Shown here: piece by piece, positions 16,733 to 25,540 of the stretch
Layout: each line of letters begins with the position of its first letter
Numbering within the stretch: the first letter of the stretch is position 1
Assembly (NCBI GenBank): GCA_014860115.1
Contig: JACZKK010000133.1
Coordinates: 1 to 45,708, forward strand
Direction: 5' to 3'
Origin: Ignavibacteriaceae bacterium
GTDB taxonomy: Bacteria; Bacteroidota; Ignavibacteria; Ignavibacteriales; Ignavibacteriaceae
Length of the DNA stretch: 45,708 nt
Translations under genes and position numbers: made by a program
The notes under the pieces: generated by a model
Databases searched by the model: none
What the model was told of the DNA's origin: nothing
Seen by the model: only the letters and a program-made list of their open reading frames with translations

Positions 16733-18859
16733 TTATTTCACTTTAATAACAACAAATGTAATATCGTCATCCTGCAGTCTTTCTCCGCCCCATTCATCAC
16801 TAGTTTTTATAAATTCTTTAATTATTTCATCTGATGTTGAGTCATTAATTCTTTCAAGCAATTCTTTTCCTTTATCCCAACCCAATATTTCTTTCTTATT
16901 ATTCATCCTTTCAGCAAAGCCATCAGTAAATACTACAATAATATCACCTTTAGAGAGTTCGCGAGTGTAAAGTCCATAATTAAAATTAGGAAACCCACCC
17001 AGAGGTGGACCAGCAGATTCAATCTCAAGAATATTTTTTATACTGCTTTGATAATATAATATTGGGGGCATTCCTGCACCAACTATCTGCAATTGATTGT
17101 TTATAATTCTAATAAAATGTAATGACATATACATTGGCGACAGTTTCATTGAAACTATAGAATTATTGAATTGAGAAATAATATTATTTAGATCCGGGTT
17201 AGAAGCAAGATTCTGAAACAATCCCTTAGTTACACTTACCATCATACCTGCATTCAAACCATGTCCGGTTGCATCTCCGACCGCAGCTGTTAAAATATTA
17301 CTATCTGATGTATGAAAATCATAATAGTCGCCACCGACTTCTGTTGCCGTTTTCATATAAACAGCAATATCATAATTTGGTAAAGTTGGAATATCTTTCG
17401 GGAGCATGGAGAGTTGCAGTTTACGAGCTTGATCAAGTTCTTTTGTCTTTCTTTCATTTTCTGCCCGCTCTAGTTCAGCTTGTAATTGTAACTCAGCATT
17501 TTGTCTTTCCTGTTCAATTTGTTTTTCAGAAAGTTCTCGTACAGTTACAATTTTTTCTTCCAAATCGCTTTGAGTTTTGCTGTAAGATTTTGCTAGATAA
17601 ATAGCCATAAAAATTGGAAGTATAGTAATAGTCAAGATCATTGTGGGCAGCCCTATTGAATTCAATAAAGACTCTGGCAGATAAGATATAACAAAGAAAT
17701 TAAGTAACACTAAAACTAAAAATAAAATAGCACCAACTGTCAAGATCCAAATATTCTCAGCTTTTCTAATAATACCAATTACAAAAACTCTAATGCTCTC
17801 AATGGTCAATAATGCAATAATAATCCCCAAAGGCATCATATTGTCAAAAATTCCTATTGTGCCAAAGAAAGCATAAACATTAATGATGATGAAAGCAGTT
17901 AAGAAAAGCCAGAATAATTTAATAATTCGCTTATAGACAGATTCGTAAATGAATAAGAGAAAAAAAGTGAAGACTAATGAAAATGCAATGAATTGTACTA
18001 TTCTATAAATAGCAAGAAGTTCTAGAGCCGGATTTCCTATATATTGTAAATCAGTCGAAGCTGACATTAAAGCGATTCCGAAAACAAAAAGCGCAAAGTA
18101 TAGATTTTGTTTTTGTTTCAAATAGAAGAAATAAAGTAGAAAAAATATCAGTGAGAATGCAAGAGCGAATCCGTTTATTCCCCAATCAGTCGCAGTTCTT
18201 TCTTGTTTAAGAATTAGTTCTGATTCAATATTACTATTGAAGTCAAAAATACTTATAGAAAAACCTAAATGGCTAAAAAACTTATTATAAAAATATTCCC
18301 AACCCAGGTGACTGTGATTTGAGTACCGTACAGCAATTGTATAAACCGTGCTTGTATCAAATGAAAAAACAAATGGTGTATTGCTTGGATCAAAAAACTC
18401 TTCGTCTACTTTATTATCACTAACTTTTCCAAACGTAAAAATCCTTTTCCCGTTAAGAAAAATCTCAGAAGCGCCATCTTGATGGATATAAGCTCCAAAA
18501 GTTTTATTTAAAAGAGTTGAATCAATTTTTATTACCTTTCTGAACCACCCAATCCCATTCCATTTTTCTGCTTCTGGTTTCGACATATCCATCCAGGGAT
18601 CCACTAATTCCCATTCACTGTCATCATAATTTGGGTCTGCCCACAGAGTATCATCTCCCGGGAAAAAGCGCCATTTAATCTCGCCTGCAGGTAGCGAACC
18701 AGGAGCAGCTAAATGGAAGCCGAAGCCTCCGTAGAAAGTTCCAGTCATTAAGGATTCTTCGGAAATAAATAATGTATCACTCTCTTCACTTGAATCAGCA
18801 AAAATTTGTGAACCGATCAATAATGTCAAAATAAGATGTATATTAAATATTTTTTGCAT
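16733..18859 (-). CDS. Membrane 7TM receptor-like SpoIIE/PP2C serine phosphatase
   Basis: 708 residues. Order: signal peptide (~1-21); periplasmic jelly-roll-like domain (~40-190) resembling sugar-binding or 7TMR-DISM extracellular folds, with IFLNGKRIFTFGKV; about seven membrane helices (~225-430); a charged coiled coil (~430-485); and a PP2C/SpoIIE phosphatase domain (~490-708). Catalytic metal ligands are present in EVGGDYYDFH, VGDATGHGLNAG, FTDGFAERM and DDITFVVI. It likely senses an outside signal and acts on the STAS protein encoded immediately downstream. The ligand is unknown. Confidence 0.85.
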   Translation of the reverse strand: MQKIFNIHLILTLLIGSQIFADSSEESDTLFISEESLMTGTFYGGFGFHLAAPGSLPAGEIKWRFFPGDDTLWADPNYDDSEWELVDPWMDMSKPEAEKWNGIGWFRKVIKIDSTLLNKTFGAYIHQDGASEIFLNGKRIFTFGKVSDNKVDEEFFDPSNTPFVFSFDTSTVYTIAVRYSNHSHLGWEYFYNKFFSHLGFSISIFDFNSNIESELILKQERTATDWGINGFALAFSLIFFLLYFFYLKQKQNLYFALFVFGIALMSASTDLQYIGNPALELLAIYRIVQFIAFSLVFTFFLLFIYESVYKRIIKLFWLFLTAFIIINVYAFFGTIGIFDNMMPLGIIIALLTIESIRVFVIGIIRKAENIWILTVGAILFLVLVLLNFFVISYLPESLLNSIGLPTMILTITILPIFMAIYLAKSYSKTQSDLEEKIVTVRELSEKQIEQERQNAELQLQAELERAENERKTKELDQARKLQLSMLPKDIPTLPNYDIAVYMKTATEVGGDYYDFHTSDSNILTAAVGDATGHGLNAGMMVSVTKGLFQNLASNPDLNNIISQFNNSIVSMKLSPMYMSLHFIRIINNQLQIVGAGMPPILYYQSSIKNILEIESAGPPLGGFPNFNYGLYTRELSKGDIIVVFTDGFAERMNNKKEILGWDKGKELLERINDSTSDEIIKEFIKTSDEWGGERLQDDDITFVVIKVK

Positions 18860-19066
18860 TTACTCTATTATAGTTAATTGGATTTTCCTCTGAGAAGGCA
18901 ACTACAATTTTAAAACAAATAAGATATCGAACAAATATTTTTTCAAAAATTTTAAGATATATAATTGACTAAATAATTGTCACCATTTTTCATCCTAAAG
19001 GATTTAATTATAAAACTTTATACTTTTTAACTGTTTATTGTACAAAGGACATAAAAATTAGGTCTG

Positions 19067-19095
19067 TTTGAAATAAAAACATTTTTGTATTTTTG
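19067..19095 (+). promoter_or_regulatory. Bacteroidota-type promoter of aroF
   Basis: TTTG at 19067-19070, 17 nt spacer, and TATTTTTG at 19088-19095 (exact TAnnTTTG). The expected transcript start is near 19102, which excludes the TTG at 19099 as start codon and supports ATG at 19135. The rest of the 275-nt gap from 18860 shows nothing else recognisable. Confidence 0.55.
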
Positions 19096-19134
19096 TAGTT
19101 GATAATTGAAAAGAGTTGTTACAAAAAACTATGT

Positions 19135-19977
19135 ATGAATAGACTTTCAGAAACAAAAGTAAAGAAATTAAGCAACGACCATAATACTATAATTGAGTTG
19201 GAATCAGTTGTAATTGGTGAAGGACATTTTACCGTAATTGCCGGGCCTTGTGCACTTGAAAGTGAAGAGCTTGCCGTAAAAACCGCAAAAGCCGTTGAGC
19301 ATTCAGGCGCTAAAGTTTTTCGATGCTCTTTGTTCAAGCCAAGAACTTCTCCTTACACTTACCAGGGTTACGGCATTGATGGTGTTAGCCTTTTAAAACT
19401 TCTTCATAAAGAAACCAATCTTTTACTGGAAACAGAAATTTTAAGTACTGATCATCTGGATGCTCTCGCAAGTGAAGCGGACATTTTAAGAGTTGGTTCC
19501 AGGAATATGGATAATTATGAACTGCTTAAAGCTGTAGGAAAAACAAATAAACCTGTAATTCTTAAAAGAAATATGAGCGCAACTCTCGAGGAGTTCCTCC
19601 TTGCCGCTGAGTACATATTATCAGTTGGCAATAATAAAGTGATACTATGCGAACGTGGAATCAGAACATTTGAAACCTACACCAGAAATACACTCGACAT
19701 TCTTGCTGTTCCTGCTTTGAAAGAATTAACACACCTTCCTGTAATAGTTGATCCATCGCATAGCACTGGAAAAAGTAGTCTCGTTCCAGCCGCAAGTAAA
19801 GCAGCATTAGCTGCAGGCGCTGATGGATTAATGATTGAAGTTCATCCTGATCCGTTAAGATCCTATTCGGATGGTCAGCAATCTCTTGATATTCCTACAT
19901 TTGAAAAGCTGATGAAAGAATTATCTGATATGGCAGTATTGCTTGGTAAAAAATCCTTCTCAGCAGTTCTCAGCTAA
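19135..19977 (+). CDS. aroF: 3-deoxy-7-phosphoheptulonate synthase (type I beta)
   Basis: 280 residues; joins phosphoenolpyruvate and erythrose-4-phosphate in the first shikimate step. Family marks: FTVIAGPCALES, RCSLFKPRTSPYTYQG, RVGSRNMDNYELL, KRNMSATLEE, ILCERGIRTFE, VDPSHSTGKSSLV and IEVHPDP. It is the short type lacking a ferredoxin-like or chorismate-mutase regulatory domain, so allosteric control is not apparent. I prefer ATG at 19135 over the upstream TTG at 19099 because the promoter would start transcription inside the longer version. Confidence 0.92.
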   Translation: MNRLSETKVKKLSNDHNTIIELESVVIGEGHFTVIAGPCALESEELAVKTAKAVEHSGAKVFRCSLFKPRTSPYTYQGYGIDGVSLLKLLHKETNLLLETEILSTDHLDALASEADILRVGSRNMDNYELLKAVGKTNKPVILKRNMSATLEEFLLAAEYILSVGNNKVILCERGIRTFETYTRNTLDILAVPALKELTHLPVIVDPSHSTGKSSLVPAASKAALAAGADGLMIEVHPDPLRSYSDGQQSLDIPTFEKLMKELSDMAVLLGKKSFSAVLS

Positions 19978-20069
19978 AACCAATCTCCTCTAAAATTTTG
20001 TTCACAGTGGAATAATTCATTTTAAATACTTTATTTAGACTATTGTTTTTTCTGAAATAAAGTATTTTT

Positions 20070-21797
20070 ATGGAAACCACGCTTTCGTACAAAATCATTC
20101 CGCTTTTACTGGGCTTATTTGGAGGCTTAGCACTTTTCTTATTCGGGCTGGAGCAAATGACAACGGCTCTTAAAAGCATAGCCGGCAATCGCCTTAAGAA
20201 TATGTTTTCAAGAATAACTGCTAATAGATTTAAAGGTGCTTTCACCGGGGCCTTTGTTACCGCTGTCATCCAATCTTCTTCAATTACTACAGTCCTTGTT
20301 GTCGGTTTTATTTCTGCAGGACTGCTGAACCTTAAGCAGGCAATCAGCATTATTATGGGCGCACACATTGGTACTACTCTGACTGTGCAAATAATTGCAT
20401 TTAAAGTTACAGAGTTAGCATTTGTGATGATCATAGTTGGTTTTGGATTGAAACTCTTGGTGAAACAGGAAAAAGTAAAACATTTTGGATTAATGATACT
20501 TGGGCTGGGTTTGATTTTCCTTGGGATGAACCTTATGAGTGAATCAACATACCCAATGAGGTCAAACAAAATATTTTTAGATTTAATGAGCAACATGGAG
20601 AACCCTCTGCTTGCAATAATAGTAGCTACTATTTTTACAGCTATTATTCAGACTTCCGCAGCAACAATTGGAATAGTAATCACTCTGGCAAGTCAGGGGT
20701 TAATATCTTTGGAAGCTGGTATAGCTTTAACATTCGGCGCAAATATTGGGACTTGTATGACCGCTATACTAGCTTCAATCGGAACCCCAAGAGAAGGAAA
20801 GCAGGCAGCACTAAGTCATATCATTGTTAATGTTATCGGGGTTCTTATTTGGTTACCATTTATATTTTATCTTATTGAAGTAGTTAAATATATATCTCCA
20901 TCATTCCCCAATTTATCAGGAATGAAAAGATTAGCTGCTGAGGTTCCAAGACAGATTGCAAACGCTCACACTATTTTTAATATAGCTAATACTATTTTAT
21001 TTCTTCCGTTCATTTCCCCTCTTGCAAAATTTATTTCATGGATACTCCCTGCAAAACCAATAGCAGAACCCGAAAAAGTGAAACCAAAGTATCTGGATGA
21101 AGTCTTTCTTAAAACTCCGGGTCTTGCCCTGGAACGTGTCAGATTAGAGCTAGGTAGACAAAGTAAAAGAGCATTGATAATGATTAAAGAGATTTCCGAA
21201 GCAGTTTTGATTGCTGATAAATCAAAATTGAAAAAAATAAAAAAGATGGATGATGATATAGATGCATTACATGAATATATAATAAGTTATCTGAGTAAGC
21301 TTTCAAAAAAGGAACTTTCAAATTCTGAATCAAGTTTACTTCAGAGTTACATAATTTCCTCAAACTACATTGAATACATCGGTGACGTTATTGAAACAAA
21401 TTTAGTAACGCTCGGTCGCGAACGAGTTGCAGCCGAAATTGAGTTTAGCAAAAAATCAGAATTTTACTTGCGGCCATTCTTAGATAAAGTAATTTATTGT
21501 GCTGATGAATCCTTCCTGGCATTAGTACAAAGCAATAAAAAAAGAGCTGAAAATGTTATTGATATGAAGCACGAAGTTAATCGATTGGCAGGAGTTGCTC
21601 AGGATCATCTTGAAGATCGCCTTCACACTGAAAAAGATATACCTTTAACTGAATACCGGATCATCTCAGATATAGTTGAGAATATGAAACGCATTTACTA
21701 TTTATCAAAAAGGATTGCAAAAGATGTAGTCGAGTTCAACGACAATAATCATTTAAAGAATCCTTATTTCCAGGAAGAAATTAAGTTTGATGAGTGA
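20070..21797 (+). CDS. Na/Pi cotransporter family protein with PhoU-like tail
   Basis: 575 residues. About eight to ten membrane helices (1-330) carry the inverted Na/Pi-cotransporter repeats: TAVIQSSSITTVLVVG and TAIIQTSAATIGIVI, the QSS/QTS motifs that form the transport core. Residues ~355-560 are helical and PhoU-like (KKIKKMDDDIDALHEYI). It probably imports phosphate with sodium across the inner membrane. A stand-alone gene with no phosphate regulon partners nearby. Confidence 0.88.
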   Translation: METTLSYKIIPLLLGLFGGLALFLFGLEQMTTALKSIAGNRLKNMFSRITANRFKGAFTGAFVTAVIQSSSITTVLVVGFISAGLLNLKQAISIIMGAHIGTTLTVQIIAFKVTELAFVMIIVGFGLKLLVKQEKVKHFGLMILGLGLIFLGMNLMSESTYPMRSNKIFLDLMSNMENPLLAIIVATIFTAIIQTSAATIGIVITLASQGLISLEAGIALTFGANIGTCMTAILASIGTPREGKQAALSHIIVNVIGVLIWLPFIFYLIEVVKYISPSFPNLSGMKRLAAEVPRQIANAHTIFNIANTILFLPFISPLAKFISWILPAKPIAEPEKVKPKYLDEVFLKTPGLALERVRLELGRQSKRALIMIKEISEAVLIADKSKLKKIKKMDDDIDALHEYIISYLSKLSKKELSNSESSLLQSYIISSNYIEYIGDVIETNLVTLGRERVAAEIEFSKKSEFYLRPFLDKVIYCADESFLALVQSNKKRAENVIDMKHEVNRLAGVAQDHLEDRLHTEKDIPLTEYRIISDIVENMKRIYYLSKRIAKDVVEFNDNNHLKNPYFQEEIKFDE

Positions 21798-21833
21798 TTA
21801 TTGAGCCAGCACTTTCATAGAATTTATTCACTA

Positions 21834-21878
21834 GGACTAAGTACCCATTTGCGTAAATTTATATTAAAATTAATTTTA
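21834..21878 (+). promoter_or_regulatory. Candidate activator site plus promoter (GTAC motif, site 1)
   Basis: GGACTAAGTACCCATTTG (21834-21851) ends in TTTG at the -33 position; 19 nt later is TAATTTTA (21871-21878), one mismatch from TAnnTTTG. The 18-bp motif recurs with one mismatch before the MscS gene (25466-25483) at the same spacing. It would transcribe the outer-membrane protein gene starting at 21925. Confidence 0.5.
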
Positions 21879-21924
21879 AATGAGTAATTCTGTATGTTCA
21901 ACACTATTAAATAATGAGGTTAAA

Positions 21925-22566
21925 ATGAAATCCGTCGTTTACAAAAACTCGAGTCTTTACTTTATTACTTTGTCAACATTATTGCTATTCTACTCAAACA
22001 CTTTTGCACAAACAGAAATTTTTGGTTTTGGAGGATACGAGGTTGCTTCTGATGTCCAGGTAACACAAGGACAATTGAACATTTACAGCAATCCAAATTA
22101 TGGTGCTGGAATCGCTTTCGAAGTAGAGAGAGGTGTTAAGGCAGAGGTATTTTGGATTGGTCAGCAAACACCAATGGAATTAAAAAGATATAACGGACTT
22201 ACAGAACCTCTGTTTGATGTTGGCATCCATTATTTTCAGGCTGGTGCAGTTTATGAATTCAGGCAGACACGAGCTCAGAAAGCATTTCCGTTTACTTCTT
22301 TCAGTTTAGGAGCTACACTATTTAGTCCGGTAGATTCGGACTTTAACGAGGAATGGAGATTCTCAATTACTTTCGGAGGTGGTGGAAAGTTTTATCTGTC
22401 AGATAATGTCGGATTAAGATTACAAGCGAGGATGCTGCTTCCACTCAATTTTTCAGGCGCAGGAATGTGGTGCGGAACCGGTGGATGCAGCGTTGGTGTT
22501 GGAAGCTGGGCTACTTTATTGCAGGCTGATTTCACAGGCGGCATATTTATCAAGCTAGGACGATGA
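21925..22566 (+). CDS. Small outer-membrane beta-barrel protein
   Basis: 213 residues: signal peptide (MKSVVYKNSSLYFITLSTLL... ending SNTFAQ), then glycine- and aromatic-rich alternating strands typical of an OmpA/OmpW-sized barrel (VGIHYFQAGAVYEF, FSITFGGGGKFYLSDNVGLRLQARMLLPL). ATG at 21925 is preferred to one at 21880, because TGAGGT lies 4 nt upstream and the promoter is expected to start transcription near 21885. Two Cys near the C-terminus (MWCGTGGCSVG) may form a disulfide. Function unknown; the putative activator site suggests envelope-stress control. Confidence 0.7.
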   Translation: MKSVVYKNSSLYFITLSTLLLFYSNTFAQTEIFGFGGYEVASDVQVTQGQLNIYSNPNYGAGIAFEVERGVKAEVFWIGQQTPMELKRYNGLTEPLFDVGIHYFQAGAVYEFRQTRAQKAFPFTSFSLGATLFSPVDSDFNEEWRFSITFGGGGKFYLSDNVGLRLQARMLLPLNFSGAGMWCGTGGCSVGVGSWATLLQADFTGGIFIKLGR

Positions 22567-22662
22567 TTCCGGAGTTTTACCGATAAAAGATCCATCTTCT
22601 TTTTATAATTAAAAAATCATTGTAGTTTTTATTTTAATTTGTGACTTGACTAAGTTACTAAT

Positions 22663-24126
22663 ATGAAAAAAATTGTACTCTCAATTATTTCAATTCTATT
22701 TGGCATATATTCCCTTCACGCACAGGATCGTCAATTCTGGGATCAGGCTGTTGGAGGAAAAACAGCATTGCTAGGTGGTATTGCCGTCGGCGGGGTTAGA
22801 GATTATAGTGCTACATTTTATAATCCCGGTGCATTGGGTTTTGTTAGTAAAAAAAGTATGAGTGTTAATTTCAATATGTATGGCATAAAGGATTTCTCAT
22901 TCATTAATGGCGGCGGACCTGGCATTGATTCCAGATATACAAGAGTTTCATTATACCCTGCTTCTTTAGCCGGTCCTCTCCCGTTTATAGGTGATTCCCT
23001 CAATCGTTTTAGTTATATGATTTATGCAAACGGTTATTCCTACGTTAGAGTATCGGAAAGATATGAGGGTTATTCTGATGTGATTCCAACAAGAATTCAG
23101 TCGGGACTTGTGAATAATTTTGAAGGTGATGAATATCTTATTAATCAGGGAAAACTTGATGTATTACTTTCTGAAGTAAGTGTAGGATTTGGATATTCCA
23201 AAAAGATTGCTGACAATGTTGGGATTGGCTTTACTTTGTTAGGTGCTTATCGCGATCAAACAAAACAACGATATGAATCTTATACAGCTTATGATACAAT
23301 TAATCAGCGTTCAGCCACTTCAGATATTTTTATTGATATTGACTATTGGGCAGTCAGATTTTCAGGTAAGTTTGGGATATCAGCAGAATGGGATGACATT
23401 AAATTAGGAGCTACCATTACAACACCCAGTATTGCATTAAAACTTGCAAGTGGCGGTACTGACCATGCAAGTCTGACTTCCAATAATGTTATAGTAGATT
23501 CCACCACCGGAAATCCAATTGATATTCTTGCTTCAGACAGGCAGGAAGGTTTGCCTGTCTACTATAAAACTCCATTCTCTATTGCAGCAGGAATTGAATA
23601 CAAATTTTCAAATGAGACGTTGATTCATTTTGCTGCGGAATGGTTTGCACCAATATCGACTTATGCTGTGATGCAGCCGGAAAGCGGGAATTTTATTCTG
23701 AATAACCCTGCTATTGTCAGACCAAGAAATAGTGCAGATTTGTTAAAAGTGTTCGATTCAATGAAATCCGTTTTTAATGCGGGCATAGCTGTTGAACATA
23801 AAATGAATGATAAAGTCACCGGGTATGCAGCAATTAGAACAGATTTCAGTAATGCAAACTATGCAGACATTGAAGGATTGTTTATTGGATTTACAGATTT
23901 TAATGTATATCATTTTACACTCGGAGCTTCAACAAATATTGATGATACAATGATAGGAGTAGGATTTGAATACAGCCATGGACAAAGAGCAGATTTTCCA
24001 CAAATATTTAATTTCCCCACAGGCTCAGTTGAACCTGACGACTTAGTATTATTTGACAAACGCGGCACAAGCCATGCAATCTACAATAACTTTAATTTAT
24101 TTTTCGGTGTAACACAGTTACTTTAG
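22663..24126 (+). CDS. Outer-membrane transport protein, FadL/OmpP1-like
   Basis: 487 residues with signal peptide (ISILFGIYSLHAQ) and a long beta-barrel. The N-terminal RDYSATFYNPGALGFVSKKS resembles the 'yNPAgl' plug region of FadL/OmpP1 proteins, which admit hydrophobic molecules. The C-terminal strands end FNLFFGVTQLL. The substrate cannot be told. A lone gene 97 nt after the small barrel gene. Confidence 0.65.
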   Translation: MKKIVLSIISILFGIYSLHAQDRQFWDQAVGGKTALLGGIAVGGVRDYSATFYNPGALGFVSKKSMSVNFNMYGIKDFSFINGGGPGIDSRYTRVSLYPASLAGPLPFIGDSLNRFSYMIYANGYSYVRVSERYEGYSDVIPTRIQSGLVNNFEGDEYLINQGKLDVLLSEVSVGFGYSKKIADNVGIGFTLLGAYRDQTKQRYESYTAYDTINQRSATSDIFIDIDYWAVRFSGKFGISAEWDDIKLGATITTPSIALKLASGGTDHASLTSNNVIVDSTTGNPIDILASDRQEGLPVYYKTPFSIAAGIEYKFSNETLIHFAAEWFAPISTYAVMQPESGNFILNNPAIVRPRNSADLLKVFDSMKSVFNAGIAVEHKMNDKVTGYAAIRTDFSNANYADIEGLFIGFTDFNVYHFTLGASTNIDDTMIGVGFEYSHGQRADFPQIFNFPTGSVEPDDLVLFDKRGTSHAIYNNFNLFFGVTQLL

Positions 24127-24196
24127 CAACATATAAAAAAATGTATCCGCTTCGCTTTTGAAGAGTACAACTTTATTTAAGAACTTAAGGCATTGA

Positions 24197-25372
24197 TTGT
24201 TCTTATATCAAACCAATAATACTTTTTTTGCACAGGTTTCTGGAATGATGGAGGAACTTTGTGAACAGGAATTAATTGAGCTTGGTGCAAAAAATACCAA
24301 AGCAGCCTACCGTGGAATTTATTTCGAAGCTGACCTCCCCACTATTTATAGAATCAATTACACATCCAGAACTATCTCACGGGTTTTAGCCCCGCTAAAA
24401 ACTTTCCACTGCCGAAATGCTGATGCAATAATGAAGCTGGCAAAAAAAATTGAGTGGGATAAATTCTTTTCCTTAAATCAGACTTTTGCAATTACCTCAA
24501 ATGTTTCAAAAAGTTCAATCACAAATTCTTTATATGCATCACAGGTTCTTAAGGATGGGATTGCTGATTACTTCCGCGCAAAGTTTGGTAAAAGACCAAA
24601 TGTGGAAACCGTGAATCCTGATGTTCGGTTTAATCTTTTTATTGAAACAGATAATGCGGCTTTAAGTTTAGACACCTCCGGTGAATCATTGCACAAAAGA
24701 GGTTACAGGCTTCTTGCCGGTGAGGCTCCGATGCAGGAAACACTTGCTGCGGCAATAATCAAACTGAGTAATTGGGATGGTGAAAAACCTCTGCTTGATT
24801 GTATGTGCGGATCAGGAACAATTTTATGTGAAGCACTGATGCATTACTGCAGAATTCCCGCACAAAAACTCAGACAGAAATTCGGATTTTTTCACCTTAC
24901 TGACTTCAATAAATCTGTTTGGGAAAAATTTAAAACCGAAGCTGATAGTAAAATCAGAGCTCTGCCAAAAGGAGTTATAAGCGGTAGTGATAAATCGCAG
25001 ATAACAATAAATGTTGCAAAAGAAAACTTATCCCGGCTGCCTTATTCTGAATCAGTTGCTTTAGCTGCACATCCATTCCAGCACATTAAACAATTTGAAA
25101 ACGGAGTGCTGATAACCAATCCTCCTTACGGTATCAGGCTTGGCGAAAGGACTGAAGTAGAGAATCTCTACAAAGAACTTGGCGATTTTTTAAAAACAAA
25201 ATGTAAAGGCACTTCGGCTTTTATTTATACAGGTGAACCCTCTTTAAGAAAACATATCGGCTTGAAGACTTCGAGAAGAATTCCATTAGTTAATGGGAAG
25301 TTGGAAGGAGTTTTGCTGCAGATAGATAGTTATGAAGGAAGCAGGAAGAAGAAGTATCAGAAAAGTGAATAA
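24197..25372 (+). CDS. THUMP-domain RNA guanine-N2 methyltransferase (RlmL/TrmN-like)
   Basis: 391 residues. N-terminal ferredoxin-like/THUMP region (FFAQVSGMMEELCEQELIELGA, FNLFIETDNAALSLDTSGESLHKRGYR), then a Rossmann SAM-binding domain with LLDCMCGSGTILCEAL and the catalytic NPPYG at about residue 312. This matches the family that modifies guanine N2 in 23S rRNA or tRNA; the exact position is uncertain. The TTG start at 24197 keeps the conserved FFA...G(x)EELxxxEL beginning; an ATG at 24245 would remove it. Confidence 0.85.
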   Translation: MFLYQTNNTFFAQVSGMMEELCEQELIELGAKNTKAAYRGIYFEADLPTIYRINYTSRTISRVLAPLKTFHCRNADAIMKLAKKIEWDKFFSLNQTFAITSNVSKSSITNSLYASQVLKDGIADYFRAKFGKRPNVETVNPDVRFNLFIETDNAALSLDTSGESLHKRGYRLLAGEAPMQETLAAAIIKLSNWDGEKPLLDCMCGSGTILCEALMHYCRIPAQKLRQKFGFFHLTDFNKSVWEKFKTEADSKIRALPKGVISGSDKSQITINVAKENLSRLPYSESVALAAHPFQHIKQFENGVLITNPPYGIRLGERTEVENLYKELGDFLKTKCKGTSAFIYTGEPSLRKHIGLKTSRRIPLVNGKLEGVLLQIDSYEGSRKKKYQKSE

Positions 25373-25465
25373 TTGAAGTCCGACCTTTCAGATTTATATT
25401 CCAACTTATTCAACTAAGAATGAAAAAACAGAATCTGATAATATTAAATGCATGAAGAAAGATTG

Positions 25466-25510
25466 GGACTAAGTACCTATTTGAACCACGAACTGTTTTA
25501 TTTACATTTT
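25466..25510 (+). promoter_or_regulatory. Candidate activator site plus promoter (GTAC motif, site 2)
   Basis: GGACTAAGTACCTATTTG (25466-25483), 19 nt spacer, then TACATTTT (25503-25510, one mismatch from TAnnTTTG). Same motif and same spacing as at 21834-21878. It lies 30 nt before the MscS start codon. Confidence 0.5.
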
Positions 25511-25540
25511 ATAAAATCAAAACAATAAATCAATCGAATC

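Noticed and set aside
19970-20596. 208-residue minus-strand reading frame
   Set aside because: It lies opposite the well-supported Na/Pi cotransporter gene and its start region, with low-complexity Pro/Lys/Ile-rich sequence and no family match.
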